From NCBI GenBank assembly GCA_050117315.1, contig JASFMY010000192.1, forward strand, positions 1 to 7,337: a stretch of 7,337 nt of DNA, given 5' to 3'. The DNA is from JANQIV01 sp050117315. Lineage in GTDB: Bacteria; Bacteroidota; Ignavibacteria; Ignavibacteriales; Melioribacteraceae. A program made the position numbers and the translations under genes. Below, in pieces: positions 1 through 5,369 of the stretch. Under the pieces are notes generated by a model that was not told where the DNA came from, did no database searches, and saw only the letters and a list, made by a program, of their open reading frames with translations. The first letter of the stretch is position 1. Each line of letters starts with the position of its first letter.

Positions 1-36
1 TTTTTTATTTTCTTTTTATCAAGAATTCTCTAAAGC

Positions 37-408
37 TTAGAAAAATGGCTTATACACTGAGAGCTTTGTGCCATAAGCAACATAGGTTTGAATTTTGCAT
101 CTGAGAACTTCAGCAATCCCTAAATTAAATATTACCCTCTGAGCATCATCTATTATTTCTAAAGAGATACTCTGCCCAAACACATTTTTTAAACTATTAT
201 TTTTAGGATCCTTTATCCATGCAACGGAATTATTCCAATCTAATTTTCTCAAATAATCCTCGATAAGCCTCCGGATATCATTTTGAGTACAATTTAAAAA
301 TTCTTGGGGCAAATCAACTCCAATTGAGTCAAAAAATAAAGTGATTTTTTGATAAATAAACTCTTTCAATTTGGCAATTAAAATCGACTTTAATTTGGAT
401 TCATTCAT
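37..408 (-). CDS. hypothetical protein, 123 aa, divergent from pseudopilus operon
   Basis: I do not recognise this protein. It is soluble-looking: no signal peptide and no membrane segment. The first ~25 residues are a lysine-rich amphipathic stretch (KLKSILIAKLKEFIYQ), followed by an acidic/basic helical region around NDIRRLIEDYLRKLDW (residues ~43-58) and a more beta-like C-terminal half ending in YKPFF. Two cysteines (about 40 and 104) do not form an obvious motif. The start is well supported: a GAGGAG Shine-Dalgarno site lies 6 nt upstream of the ATG on the minus strand. It is transcribed away from the pseudopilin operon, so the two may share a divergent promoter region but need not share a function. 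No clear terminator is visible in the 36 nt after its stop. That it is a real gene is fairly likely; its function is unknown. Confidence 0.65.
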   Translation of the reverse strand: MNESKLKSILIAKLKEFIYQKITLFFDSIGVDLPQEFLNCTQNDIRRLIEDYLRKLDWNNSVAWIKDPKNNSLKNVFGQSISLEIIDDAQRVIFNLGIAEVLRCKIQTYVAYGTKLSVYKPFF

Positions 409-569
409 TATGATCTCCTCAATATATGAATATTTTTTTTGTAAATATTTAGAATTAAGTAAACGTTAAATTGGTATTCGCTATCTTAAACTTCAAGTGC
501 AAATGTATTCTCTTTAAATTTTATCGCAGAATTTTTGTAGAAAATCCTTTCAAATGCGATATCATCAAT
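409..569. other. divergent intergenic region, 161 nt
   Basis: This lies between the minus-strand hypothetical gene and the chosen start of the pseudopilin operon. It is very AT-rich, with a T-run near 433-440, and presumably holds promoters for both directions. I could not pick a convincing -35/-10 or Bacteroidetes-type -33/-7 pair. Part of it (471-569) is open in frame with the downstream gene from a TTG codon. The peptide encoded there does not look like part of a prepilin leader and no Shine-Dalgarno site precedes the TTG, so I treat it as non-coding. Confidence 0.4.
415..420 (-). promoter_or_regulatory. Shine-Dalgarno site for the divergent 123-aa gene
   Basis: Read on the minus strand this is GAGGAG, 6 nt before the ATG at 408-406. 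It fixes the start of the otherwise unrecognised minus-strand gene and is the main argument that this ORF is translated. Confidence 0.6.
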
Positions 570-1931
570 ATGAAAAGGTTATTAAATAGGATGAAAGTGA
601 ATCTACTGTTGGAGGATGGATACTCTTTAATTACTGTTATGATAATATGCCAACTGCTAATAATTCTTGTTATTAGCTTTATAACCTTTGCCTTAATTAC
701 AGATATGAGCAATGCAAAATCCGTTGGTAAGAAAAGGTTGGATTTGTTGTGTATATCGGCAGTAGAGATGGATAAATTACATTATTTAAAGTATCCAAAA
801 GAATCCTACTCAATCGAAATTGATTCAACGGATATCTTGGTTGAGAAACGATTAAAAGGGCTTTATGTTGAAACTACGGCAACAGTGAAAAACTCTACGG
901 ACTCATCAAAGCTACGTGCTGTTTTCGGAAATAGCACGGTACCGCAATTTGTTAATGCTCTTACTCTTTCCGAACCAAAAGCGAGATTAGCCGTAACAGG
1001 CACAACATCTATTATCGGAGATATTTCCTTTACAGGTAAAAAGGTTGTTAAAGGAAAAATTTCAGGTATAGAAAATTCGTCTGCTAATTATCACGAAGGT
1101 TCCTTATATACTAATGTGTCGCTGGATACAAAGATTTACAATGATTCATTATTTATTATGTTGTTTTCTAATAAAAAAGAAGGTTTTGATACAACTATTA
1201 ATAAACTAGAATTCACTTTTTCAGAAAAAAATCTTAAGCACTTAATTGGCAAAAAAGTCTTTATTTCAGGGAATCTTTCAATTGAAGGGGAAATTTTTTC
1301 CGATTATAAAGCTGCCGGAACTACTTTAGTAGTTGGCGGCAAACTAATAATAAAATCTCAAGTAGAATCAACTCTTAACTTAGAATTGTATTGTGACTCA
1401 TCTGCGACCGTGGCGGAAAATGCAAATATTCAAAACTGCATAATCATTTCAAAATCGGGAATTAATATTCAAAAGAATTGTCTGTTTACAAATACCCAAC
1501 TAATATCTAAAAAAAACATTACAATACAGAAATCCCAATTTAATTATCCTGCCGATATTGCGGTTTATATTGATGTTTCACAAAAAGAATTACTAAATAC
1601 GTCGATTCAATTAAATTCTTCAATAATAAACGGTTCGATCTTATTGCTCTGTAGTACTATAGGCACTAACGATAATAAAAGCAAAATCGAGCTTAATAAT
1701 AGTATTGTTCACGGTACGGTGTATAGTGAAAACTATGCCGAAGTTACCGGTAAAATAATCGGCTCATTATATACTTACAGACTACGGTATTACAAAAAAC
1801 CAACAGAATATATTAACTGGATGGTAAACCTAAATATAGACAGAAGCAGCCGGGATAACTCTTTTCTTTATCCGATAGGTTTTAAGGAAGCAGGTAATTA
1901 TGAAATATTGGAAGAAACATGGATATATTAG
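570..1931 (+). CDS. large minor pseudopilin with beta-helix (polymer-forming-like) body, GspK/PilX position
   Basis: Predicted 453-aa prepilin-like protein and first gene of the operon. Residues 1-17 form a basic leader ending EDG. The processing site is G17|Y18, followed by SLITVMIICQLLIIL, a class III signal and N-terminal helix (~18-45). Position +5 of the mature protein is Thr, not the usual Glu, as in GspK-type tip pseudopilins, which also lack Glu5 (family knowledge). The rest is very large for a pseudopilin. From about residue 138 come glycine-spaced short beta strands (VTGTTSIIGDISFTGKKVVK, then VFISGNLSIEGEIF, LVVGGKLIIKSQ, SGINIQKNCLF, SSIINGSILLL, SIVHGTVYSE), suggesting a bactofilin-like or right-handed beta-helix fold up to ~405, then a ~48-aa tail (EYINWMVNLNIDRS). 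The ATG at 570 gives a positively charged leader. The ATG at 591 (10-residue leader) is equally plausible, and a TTG at 471 is less likely. No start has a strong Shine-Dalgarno site. The 3' end overlaps the next gene by 13 nt. The prepilin assignment is solid; the fold is inferred. Confidence 0.75.
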   Translation: MKRLLNRMKVNLLLEDGYSLITVMIICQLLIILVISFITFALITDMSNAKSVGKKRLDLLCISAVEMDKLHYLKYPKESYSIEIDSTDILVEKRLKGLYVETTATVKNSTDSSKLRAVFGNSTVPQFVNALTLSEPKARLAVTGTTSIIGDISFTGKKVVKGKISGIENSSANYHEGSLYTNVSLDTKIYNDSLFIMLFSNKKEGFDTTINKLEFTFSEKNLKHLIGKKVFISGNLSIEGEIFSDYKAAGTTLVVGGKLIIKSQVESTLNLELYCDSSATVAENANIQNCIIISKSGINIQKNCLFTNTQLISKKNITIQKSQFNYPADIAVYIDVSQKELLNTSIQLNSSIINGSILLLCSTIGTNDNKSKIELNNSIVHGTVYSENYAEVTGKIIGSLYTYRLRYYKKPTEYINWMVNLNIDRSSRDNSFLYPIGFKEAGNYEILEETWIY

Positions 1932-2263
1932 CAGAAGATAGGGGGAGCACCATTATTGAAACACTAGTCGGCATTATTATCTTGGGAATAATAATTACCC
2001 TATCGTTTTCTCTCTATATGAAAATTTATACGAATACTTCGATTTTATACAAATCGGAGGCGATCACGCTGGCTAATCAAGAAATTTTCAACTGCATTCG
2101 TAATAAAATCACTACTGATACTCTATATAATAATATCAATAAAAATTTAACGATAACTAGAAAAATCACTGTACAAAACAATGTGCATACGGTAATAGTG
2201 AAAGTATCACACTCTTTAAAGGAAGAAGAAATATTAAGCTTAACTGGAGTTTTCATAAAATGA
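1919..2263 (+). CDS. minor pseudopilin, GspI/PilV-like
   Basis: A 114-aa prepilin-like protein. The leader MDILAEDRG is cut at G9|S10, followed by TIIETLVGIIILGIIITL, a hydrophobic helix with Glu at mature position +5. The first mature residue is Ser where Phe, Tyr or Met is usual. After the helix the segment SEAITLANQEIFNCIRNKI resembles the post-helix region of GspI/PilV minor pseudopilins, followed by a short strand-rich globular part (~60-114). The small size fits GspI better than GspJ or GspK. It is predicted to be anchored in the inner membrane, processed by a prepilin peptidase such as the one at 4451-5215, and incorporated near the pseudopilus tip. It overlaps the preceding gene by 13 nt and the next by 4 nt (ATGA), so translation is probably coupled. 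A weak GGAAGA precedes the start. Subfamily assignment is by position and size, hence moderate. Confidence 0.75.
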   Translation: MDILAEDRGSTIIETLVGIIILGIIITLSFSLYMKIYTNTSILYKSEAITLANQEIFNCIRNKITTDTLYNNINKNLTITRKITVQNNVHTVIVKVSHSLKEEEILSLTGVFIK

Positions 2264-2838
2264 TACTAAAACCGGCGAACAGGAATAGAAATTTGAACGT
2301 GAATCGAGAAGAAGGTTATACATTAGTCGAAATATTAGTTGGAATTAATCTTTCTTTTATACTAATATCGTTGCTAATCTCTACCTACCTATTTGCTTCG
2401 AAATTGACATCTTCTTCAATTAAGCAAATAGAAAATAAAATGCTGATCAATACTTTTTTATCAATGCTGTATTCAGGGCTGCAGAAATCGGAGACTTACA
2501 TTTTGCAGGAAAAAGACAATTCTTTTATCCTAATAATCAATCGGACAGATACAACATATTTTTCCAATAACGGGGTATTTAACAATGGATTGATAAACAT
2601 AGGTAAAGTTGCTAGTAATGAATTATCTCTCTTTAATGAAGAAGAAGAAATTGTCATTAGTAACGGCGTTTTATATTCAGACCCGGTAAACGGCAGTATC
2701 TTTAATTTTACTTCCTCAGATATTAAGCGTATTAGACTTACCATAGAACTGGCAGGCAAAAAGTATGTAATGTTTTATGAAAATCCCAAGTATTTAAAGA
2801 ACAATTTTAAAAATGTGGCTGAAGATTATGTTCAATAG
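2260..2838 (+). CDS. minor pseudopilin, PilW/GspJ-like
   Basis: A 192-aa prepilin-like protein. The leader of 19 residues is rich in Asn/Arg and ends REEG|Y20. The mature N-terminus reads YTLVEILVGINLSFILISLL, a canonical class III motif with Glu at +5. The globular part (about 60-192) has a helical start (IKQIENKMLINTFLSMLYSG) and then strands, including ILYSDPVNGSIFNF-type and IRLTIEL segments as found in PilW/GspJ/ComGF-type minor pilins. The start overlaps the previous stop by ATGA. GTG or TTG codons nearer the processing site could give a shorter leader, but the coupled ATG is preferred. It is expected to sit with the other minor pseudopilins in the priming complex at the fibre tip. The 3' end overlaps the platform gene by up to 26 nt. 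Prepilin identity is firm; GspJ versus PilW cannot be settled by eye. Confidence 0.75.
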   Translation: MILKPANRNRNLNVNREEGYTLVEILVGINLSFILISLLISTYLFASKLTSSSIKQIENKMLINTFLSMLYSGLQKSETYILQEKDNSFILIINRTDTTYFSNNGVFNNGLINIGKVASNELSLFNEEEEIVISNGVLYSDPVNGSIFNFTSSDIKRIRLTIELAGKKYVMFYENPKYLKNNFKNVAEDYVQ

Positions 2839-3877
2839 AATTACAAATAAAGAAATTATTGAATTAAATAGAGTACTTAGCTTATTGCTAATAGCAAGAA
2901 TTCCTATAATTTCCGCTCTCGAATTAATCGCAAGACAAACACAAAATTCCAAATTAAAAGATTTACTTAAAGGCATAGAAAAAAATCTCAAGGCAGGTAA
3001 TTCGCTTTCAAAAAGTTTTTCCAAGCATCCCGATATTTTTTCCGATATCTATATTTCTAATCTAAAAATAGGCGAAGAAACAGGAAATATAGCGGATGTA
3101 CTTACACAGTATACAGACTACCAGGAAAAATTTTTTCTTTTAAAAAAGAAAATCTCGCAGGCAAGCCGGTATCCGGTCTTTATACTGCTGGTGTCCATAA
3201 GTGTAATTGCCTTTATGATGTTTTTCTTGATTCCAACTTTTGAATCTTTGTTTAAGTCCGTAAAGGCTAAGTTACCTCCGGTAACCGAGGTTTTGCTTTC
3301 AACCAGTAATTTCTTCTTGGAAAATTCAATTACTGTTCTGATTACGTTTATGATTTTATTCGTTATCATAAGAATTGCTTCCAGATCGAACTACATAAAA
3401 ATTAATTTTACCGACAAGTTTATTATACATTTGCCGTACATAAGTGATTTATTTGTGAAAAACCTGCTTGCCAGATTTTCATTAAGCATGTCGGTTTTGT
3501 TAAAAAACGGCATCAGTCTTTTGGAAGCGTTAAAGATATCAAAAAATATCTCAACGAATTCCGTTTTTCGAAATGAAATTACAAGCCTGGTAAAGAAAAT
3601 GATAAGGGGTGAAAGCATGGCATCAAATATTGGAAACTCTATTTTCTTTGATATGACATTTACGCGTTTGCTTGCCGCCGGGGAAGAAAGCGCCGAGCTA
3701 GGCAAAGTCTTTTACTTAATCAGTGATTATTATTCTAAGGAATTTGATTATCGCCTGGAAAACATAATGAGTTTGGCAGAACCAATACTAATTTTATTTA
3801 TAGGCTCTATAGTCGCTGTTATTCTCATTGCTATGTATTTACCGATGTTTGAAATAATAAATTATGTAGGAGTTTGA
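2813..3877 (+). CDS. gspF: type II secretion / type IV pilus inner-membrane platform protein (GspF/PilC family)
   Basis: Polytopic platform protein that, in the family, couples the cytoplasmic assembly ATPase to pseudopilin polymerisation. Two T2SSF repeats are visible. The first spans ~18-140, with the cytoplasmic helical part ending GEETGNIADVL (88-98) and YPVFILL entering the first membrane segment (~121-140). The second spans ~218-345, with KNGISLLEALK, AGEESAELGKV (289-299), then LAEPILILFIGSIV and AMYLPMFE at the C-terminal membrane segment (~323-343). A central membrane segment lies at ~172-188. At 354 aa it is shorter than typical ~400-aa GspF because the cytoplasmic extension before repeat 1 is nearly absent. 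The ATG at 2828 would remove five residues (MWLKI) and give MFNRITNKE; neither start has a strong Shine-Dalgarno site. It overlaps the upstream pseudopilin gene, and its stop abuts the start of the major pseudopilin gene. The family call is very secure. Confidence 0.92.
   Translation: MWLKIMFNRITNKEIIELNRVLSLLLIARIPIISALELIARQTQNSKLKDLLKGIEKNLKAGNSLSKSFSKHPDIFSDIYISNLKIGEETGNIADVLTQYTDYQEKFFLLKKKISQASRYPVFILLVSISVIAFMMFFLIPTFESLFKSVKAKLPPVTEVLLSTSNFFLENSITVLITFMILFVIIRIASRSNYIKINFTDKFIIHLPYISDLFVKNLLARFSLSMSVLLKNGISLLEALKISKNISTNSVFRNEITSLVKKMIRGESMASNIGNSIFFDMTFTRLLAAGEESAELGKVFYLISDYYSKEFDYRLENIMSLAEPILILFIGSIVAVILIAMYLPMFEIINYVGV
3867..3872 (+). promoter_or_regulatory. Shine-Dalgarno site of the major pseudopilin gene
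   Basis: TAGGAG lies 5 nt before the ATG at 3878, within the last codons of the platform gene. It is the strongest ribosome-binding site within the pseudopilin operon, which fits a need for more of the major subunit than of the minor ones encoded upstream (inference). Confidence 0.55.
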
Positions 3878-4288
3878 ATGAAATCAATTATAATAGAAAA
3901 TGAAGACGGTTTTTCAATGACCGAGCTAATGGTTGTCTTAGTGATCATTGGAGTTCTGGTCTTATTGGCTTTACCCAGGTTAATGCCTGTAGTTACAAAA
4001 GCGAAAACAACCGAAGCTAAATTAGGACTTAAACAAGTTTATATGCTTGAAAAATCTCACAAATTTGAATATGACACATTTTCATTAGAATTGACGGAAA
4101 TTGGTTTCGAGCAGGAGCTTTTAATAACGGAAGGAGGAACAGCACGCTACCTTATAGAAATTAAAGAAGCCGATGTAAAATCTTTCACTGCGACTGCAAC
4201 TGCTGTTGCTGATTTTGACGATGACGGAACCTATAATGTTTGGGAAGTTAATGAAGACGGTATTGTTAAAGAAATAACTCCGGATTAA
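3878..4288 (+). CDS. major pseudopilin/pilin, GspG/PilA-like, with EF-hand-like loop
   Basis: A 136-aa prepilin. The leader MKSIIIENEDG is cut at G11|F12. The mature helix begins FSMTELMVVLVIIGVLVLLA and has Glu at +5, Gly at +14 and Pro at +22 (ALPRL), the pattern of major pilins and pseudopilins. The next segment KAKTTEAKLGLKQVYMLEKS (41-60) is the usual amphipathic continuation into a small globular domain with strands near RYLIEI and FTATATAVAD. Residues 112-123 (DFDDDGTYNVWE) match the EF-hand loop pattern D-x-D-x-D-G-x-hydrophobic-x-x-x-E. Calcium sites are known to stabilise GspG-type pseudopilins, although the classical GspG site has a different sequence, so calcium binding here is inferred. 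The single-subunit size, its place last in the block and a good Shine-Dalgarno site suggest it is the main fibre subunit. The start codon immediately follows the platform gene stop. Whether the fibre is a secretion pseudopilus or a true pilus cannot be decided here. Confidence 0.87.
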   Translation: MKSIIIENEDGFSMTELMVVLVIIGVLVLLALPRLMPVVTKAKTTEAKLGLKQVYMLEKSHKFEYDTFSLELTEIGFEQELLITEGGTARYLIEIKEADVKSFTATATAVADFDDDGTYNVWEVNEDGIVKEITPD

Positions 4289-4409
4289 AGAGGGTGTGTA
4301 AAAACTGTAGTGCGAAATGCTGTTTCGCCCTACTTATTTATTATTCTTTCAAAATTTGTATGGGCGATTTACCAAATCGCTCTACAACTTGAATTATCAC
4401 ACACCCTCT
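4289..4409. repeat. 121-bp REPIN/MITE-like palindromic element with two facing hairpins
   Basis: The ends are a perfect 11-bp inverted repeat: AGAGGGTGTGT at 4289-4299 and ACACACCCTCT at 4399-4409. Inside are two hairpins. The left, 4307-4333, is GTAG-T-GCGAAA ... TTTCGC-C-CTAC with one mismatch. The right, about 4356-4387, has the perfect 7-bp stem GCGATTT-ACC-AAATCGC and a longer bulged base ending CTACAA. Read on opposite strands the two hairpins share the pattern TGTAG-n-GCGA ... TCGCCC, so they are diverged inverted copies of one unit, as in REPIN or BIME elements. The GTAG foot recalls REP sequences mobilised by RAYT-type transposases (family knowledge; no transposase is visible). No clear target-site duplication is seen. 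It begins directly after the major pseudopilin stop and probably attenuates or terminates read-through into the prepilin peptidase gene (inference). Confidence 0.7.
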
Positions 4410-4450
4410 AAATATGATAAACAAAATAGTTGAGGACATAAGTTGCGCGA

Positions 4451-5215
4451 ATGAATGAGTTAATTGTAATTATTACTTCTATTTCTTTTGGGAGTTTTGC
4501 TAATAATATAATTTCCTTTTATTCCGGGGGTTCTAAGTTCGATTGGCTCAGATCGTCGTGTTCATGCGGTGAAAGAGAACTGCGGTACTACGAACTTATT
4601 CCTTTGTTAAGTTTTTTAATACAAAAAAGCAAATGCAGAGGCTGCAATAGGAAACTCCCTTTCCGTTATTTTCTGATCGAACTTATTACCGGCGTAATGG
4701 GCATAACTTGTTATATGAAGTTTGACTTAACTTTTAGTTTGTTCTTCCATTTCTTCTTGTTTTATGCACTGCTCCTCATTGCGGTAGTAGATTTTAACGT
4801 TTATAGAATTCCGAACCAATTGGTTTCATTTCTATTGTTATTGGCTGTAATAAAATCATTTATGGTGCAAATTGATATTTTATGGAATATAATTACGGCA
4901 GTTTCCATAACATGCCTGTTTCTGCTAATAAATCAATTCTATTTAAAAGCGAAAAGGAAACTCGCGATAGGTTACGGGGATATTAAATTAATTGCTGTTT
5001 TGATGTTAACATTTGATATCCCAACGGCACTTATTGCCCTGTGGCTCTCTTCCTTAATTGCTGTCCCCGGATTTTATCTGCTAAAAAAAGTCTCAAAACA
5101 TAACATTCGCAACGAAAAAATCCCTTTCGGGCTTTTTCTAGGTTTGGGATATGGCTTTATAGCTTTAGTTTTACGCGATATTCTGCCTTTTTCCCACATT
5201 TTTGAGTCATTCTAA
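4451..5215 (+). CDS. pilD: prepilin peptidase / N-methyltransferase (PilD/GspO, A24 family)
   Basis: Integral-membrane aspartic protease of family A24A (254 aa). It cleaves the basic leader of prepilins after Gly and usually methylates the new N-terminus. The N-terminal segment contains GSFANN (14-19; usually GSFLN). The cytoplasmic zinc-type domain shows SSCSCGERELRYYELIPLLS and CRGC, with Cys at 37, 39, 62 and 65; the first pair is C-x-C rather than the usual C-x-x-C. The catalytic aspartates are D114 in VVDFNVYRIPNQL and D177 in GYGDIKL, 63 residues apart as expected for the family. IPFGLFLGLGYG (224-235) is the conserved late transmembrane motif. Multiple hydrophobic segments fill the rest. 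In-frame stop TAA at 4439-4441 limits the start to ATG 4451; a GAGGA lies about 13 nt upstream, farther than ideal. It lies downstream of five genes whose products it would act on or with, but is separated from them by the palindromic element. Confidence 0.92.
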   Translation: MNELIVIITSISFGSFANNIISFYSGGSKFDWLRSSCSCGERELRYYELIPLLSFLIQKSKCRGCNRKLPFRYFLIELITGVMGITCYMKFDLTFSLFFHFFLFYALLLIAVVDFNVYRIPNQLVSFLLLLAVIKSFMVQIDILWNIITAVSITCLFLLINQFYLKAKRKLAIGYGDIKLIAVLMLTFDIPTALIALWLSSLIAVPGFYLLKKVSKHNIRNEKIPFGLFLGLGYGFIALVLRDILPFSHIFESF

Positions 5216-5293
5216 ATTTTTTGAAATTTTTTTCTCTCCCTTTGTATAAAAACATCACTTCTGCGATATCACTCTTTAGATAAGTCACTCTAG

Positions 5294-5343
5294 TTAAGAC
5301 ACAAGGACATTTATAAGCAGATAATTTTCTTGTGTGTTCTTAA
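5294..5343 (+). promoter_or_regulatory. bulged inverted repeat / leader stem-loop upstream of the exported-protein genes
   Basis: The left arm TTAAG-ACACAAG (5294-5305) pairs with the right arm CTTGTGT-gtt-CTTAA (5329-5343). That gives 12 base pairs with a 3-nt bulge on the right side and a 23-nt loop. It ends 15 nt before the Shine-Dalgarno site of the 157-aa gene. It could be an RNA leader hairpin affecting translation or mRNA stability, or a dyad operator. No T-run follows, so it is not an intrinsic terminator. Confidence 0.4.
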
Positions 5344-5358
5344 ACAATAACTAAAAAA

Positions 5359-5365
5359 AGAGGTG
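5359..5365 (+). promoter_or_regulatory. Shine-Dalgarno site of the 157-aa exported protein
   Basis: AGAGGTG is a long match to the 16S anti-Shine-Dalgarno sequence, 4 nt before the ATG at 5370. It indicates strong translation and supports the chosen start, which also gives a clean signal peptide. Confidence 0.6.
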
Positions 5366-5369
5366 TAAT

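Larger units (their letters stand above)
5216..5369. other. intergenic leader of the second transcription unit, 154 nt
   Basis: It begins with a weak AT-only hairpin followed by a T-run (AAATTT-TTTG-AAATTT-TTTT, about 5214-5233), a possible but poor terminator for the peptidase gene. It then holds three TCACT-type direct repeats (5255, 5269, 5285), a bulged inverted repeat (5294-5343) and a strong Shine-Dalgarno site (5359-5365). A promoter must probably lie between about 5235 and 5300; I could not identify a convincing one. Confidence 0.45.

Noticed and set aside
471..569. TTG-initiated N-terminal extension of the large pseudopilin
   Set aside because: It would give a 50-residue leader before the processing glycine, has no Shine-Dalgarno site, and the peptide does not resemble a prepilin leader. 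ATG 570 or 591 gives a normal short basic leader.
521..712. Minus-strand ORF of 63 aa
   Set aside because: It lies opposite the pseudopilin signal and helix, where hydrophobic codons read as an apparent ORF on the other strand. No ribosome-binding site or motif.
2496..3024. Two minus-strand ORFs (2496-2759 and 2794-3024)
   Set aside because: They are shadows of the PilW/GspJ-like and GspF genes, both of which have clear family motifs on the plus strand.
3118..3705. Two minus-strand ORFs (3118-3369 and 3391-3705)
   Set aside because: They are antisense to conserved GspF domains, with no recognisable features of their own.
4289..4409. Simple rho-independent terminator or CRISPR-like repeat
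   Set aside because: The structure has paired terminal inverted repeats and two facing hairpins without a T-run after either stem, so a mobile palindromic element fits better. There are no spacer-repeat arrays.
5214..5233. Intrinsic terminator after the prepilin peptidase gene
   Set aside because: The stem is only six A/T pairs and would be very weak; I mention it in the intergenic entry but do not call it as a terminator.
5241..5275. Promoter with TTTG/TTGTAT and GATATC/TATCAC elements
   Set aside because: The -10/-7 match is poor for both sigma-70 and Bacteroidetes-type consensus, so it is not distinguishable from AT-rich background.
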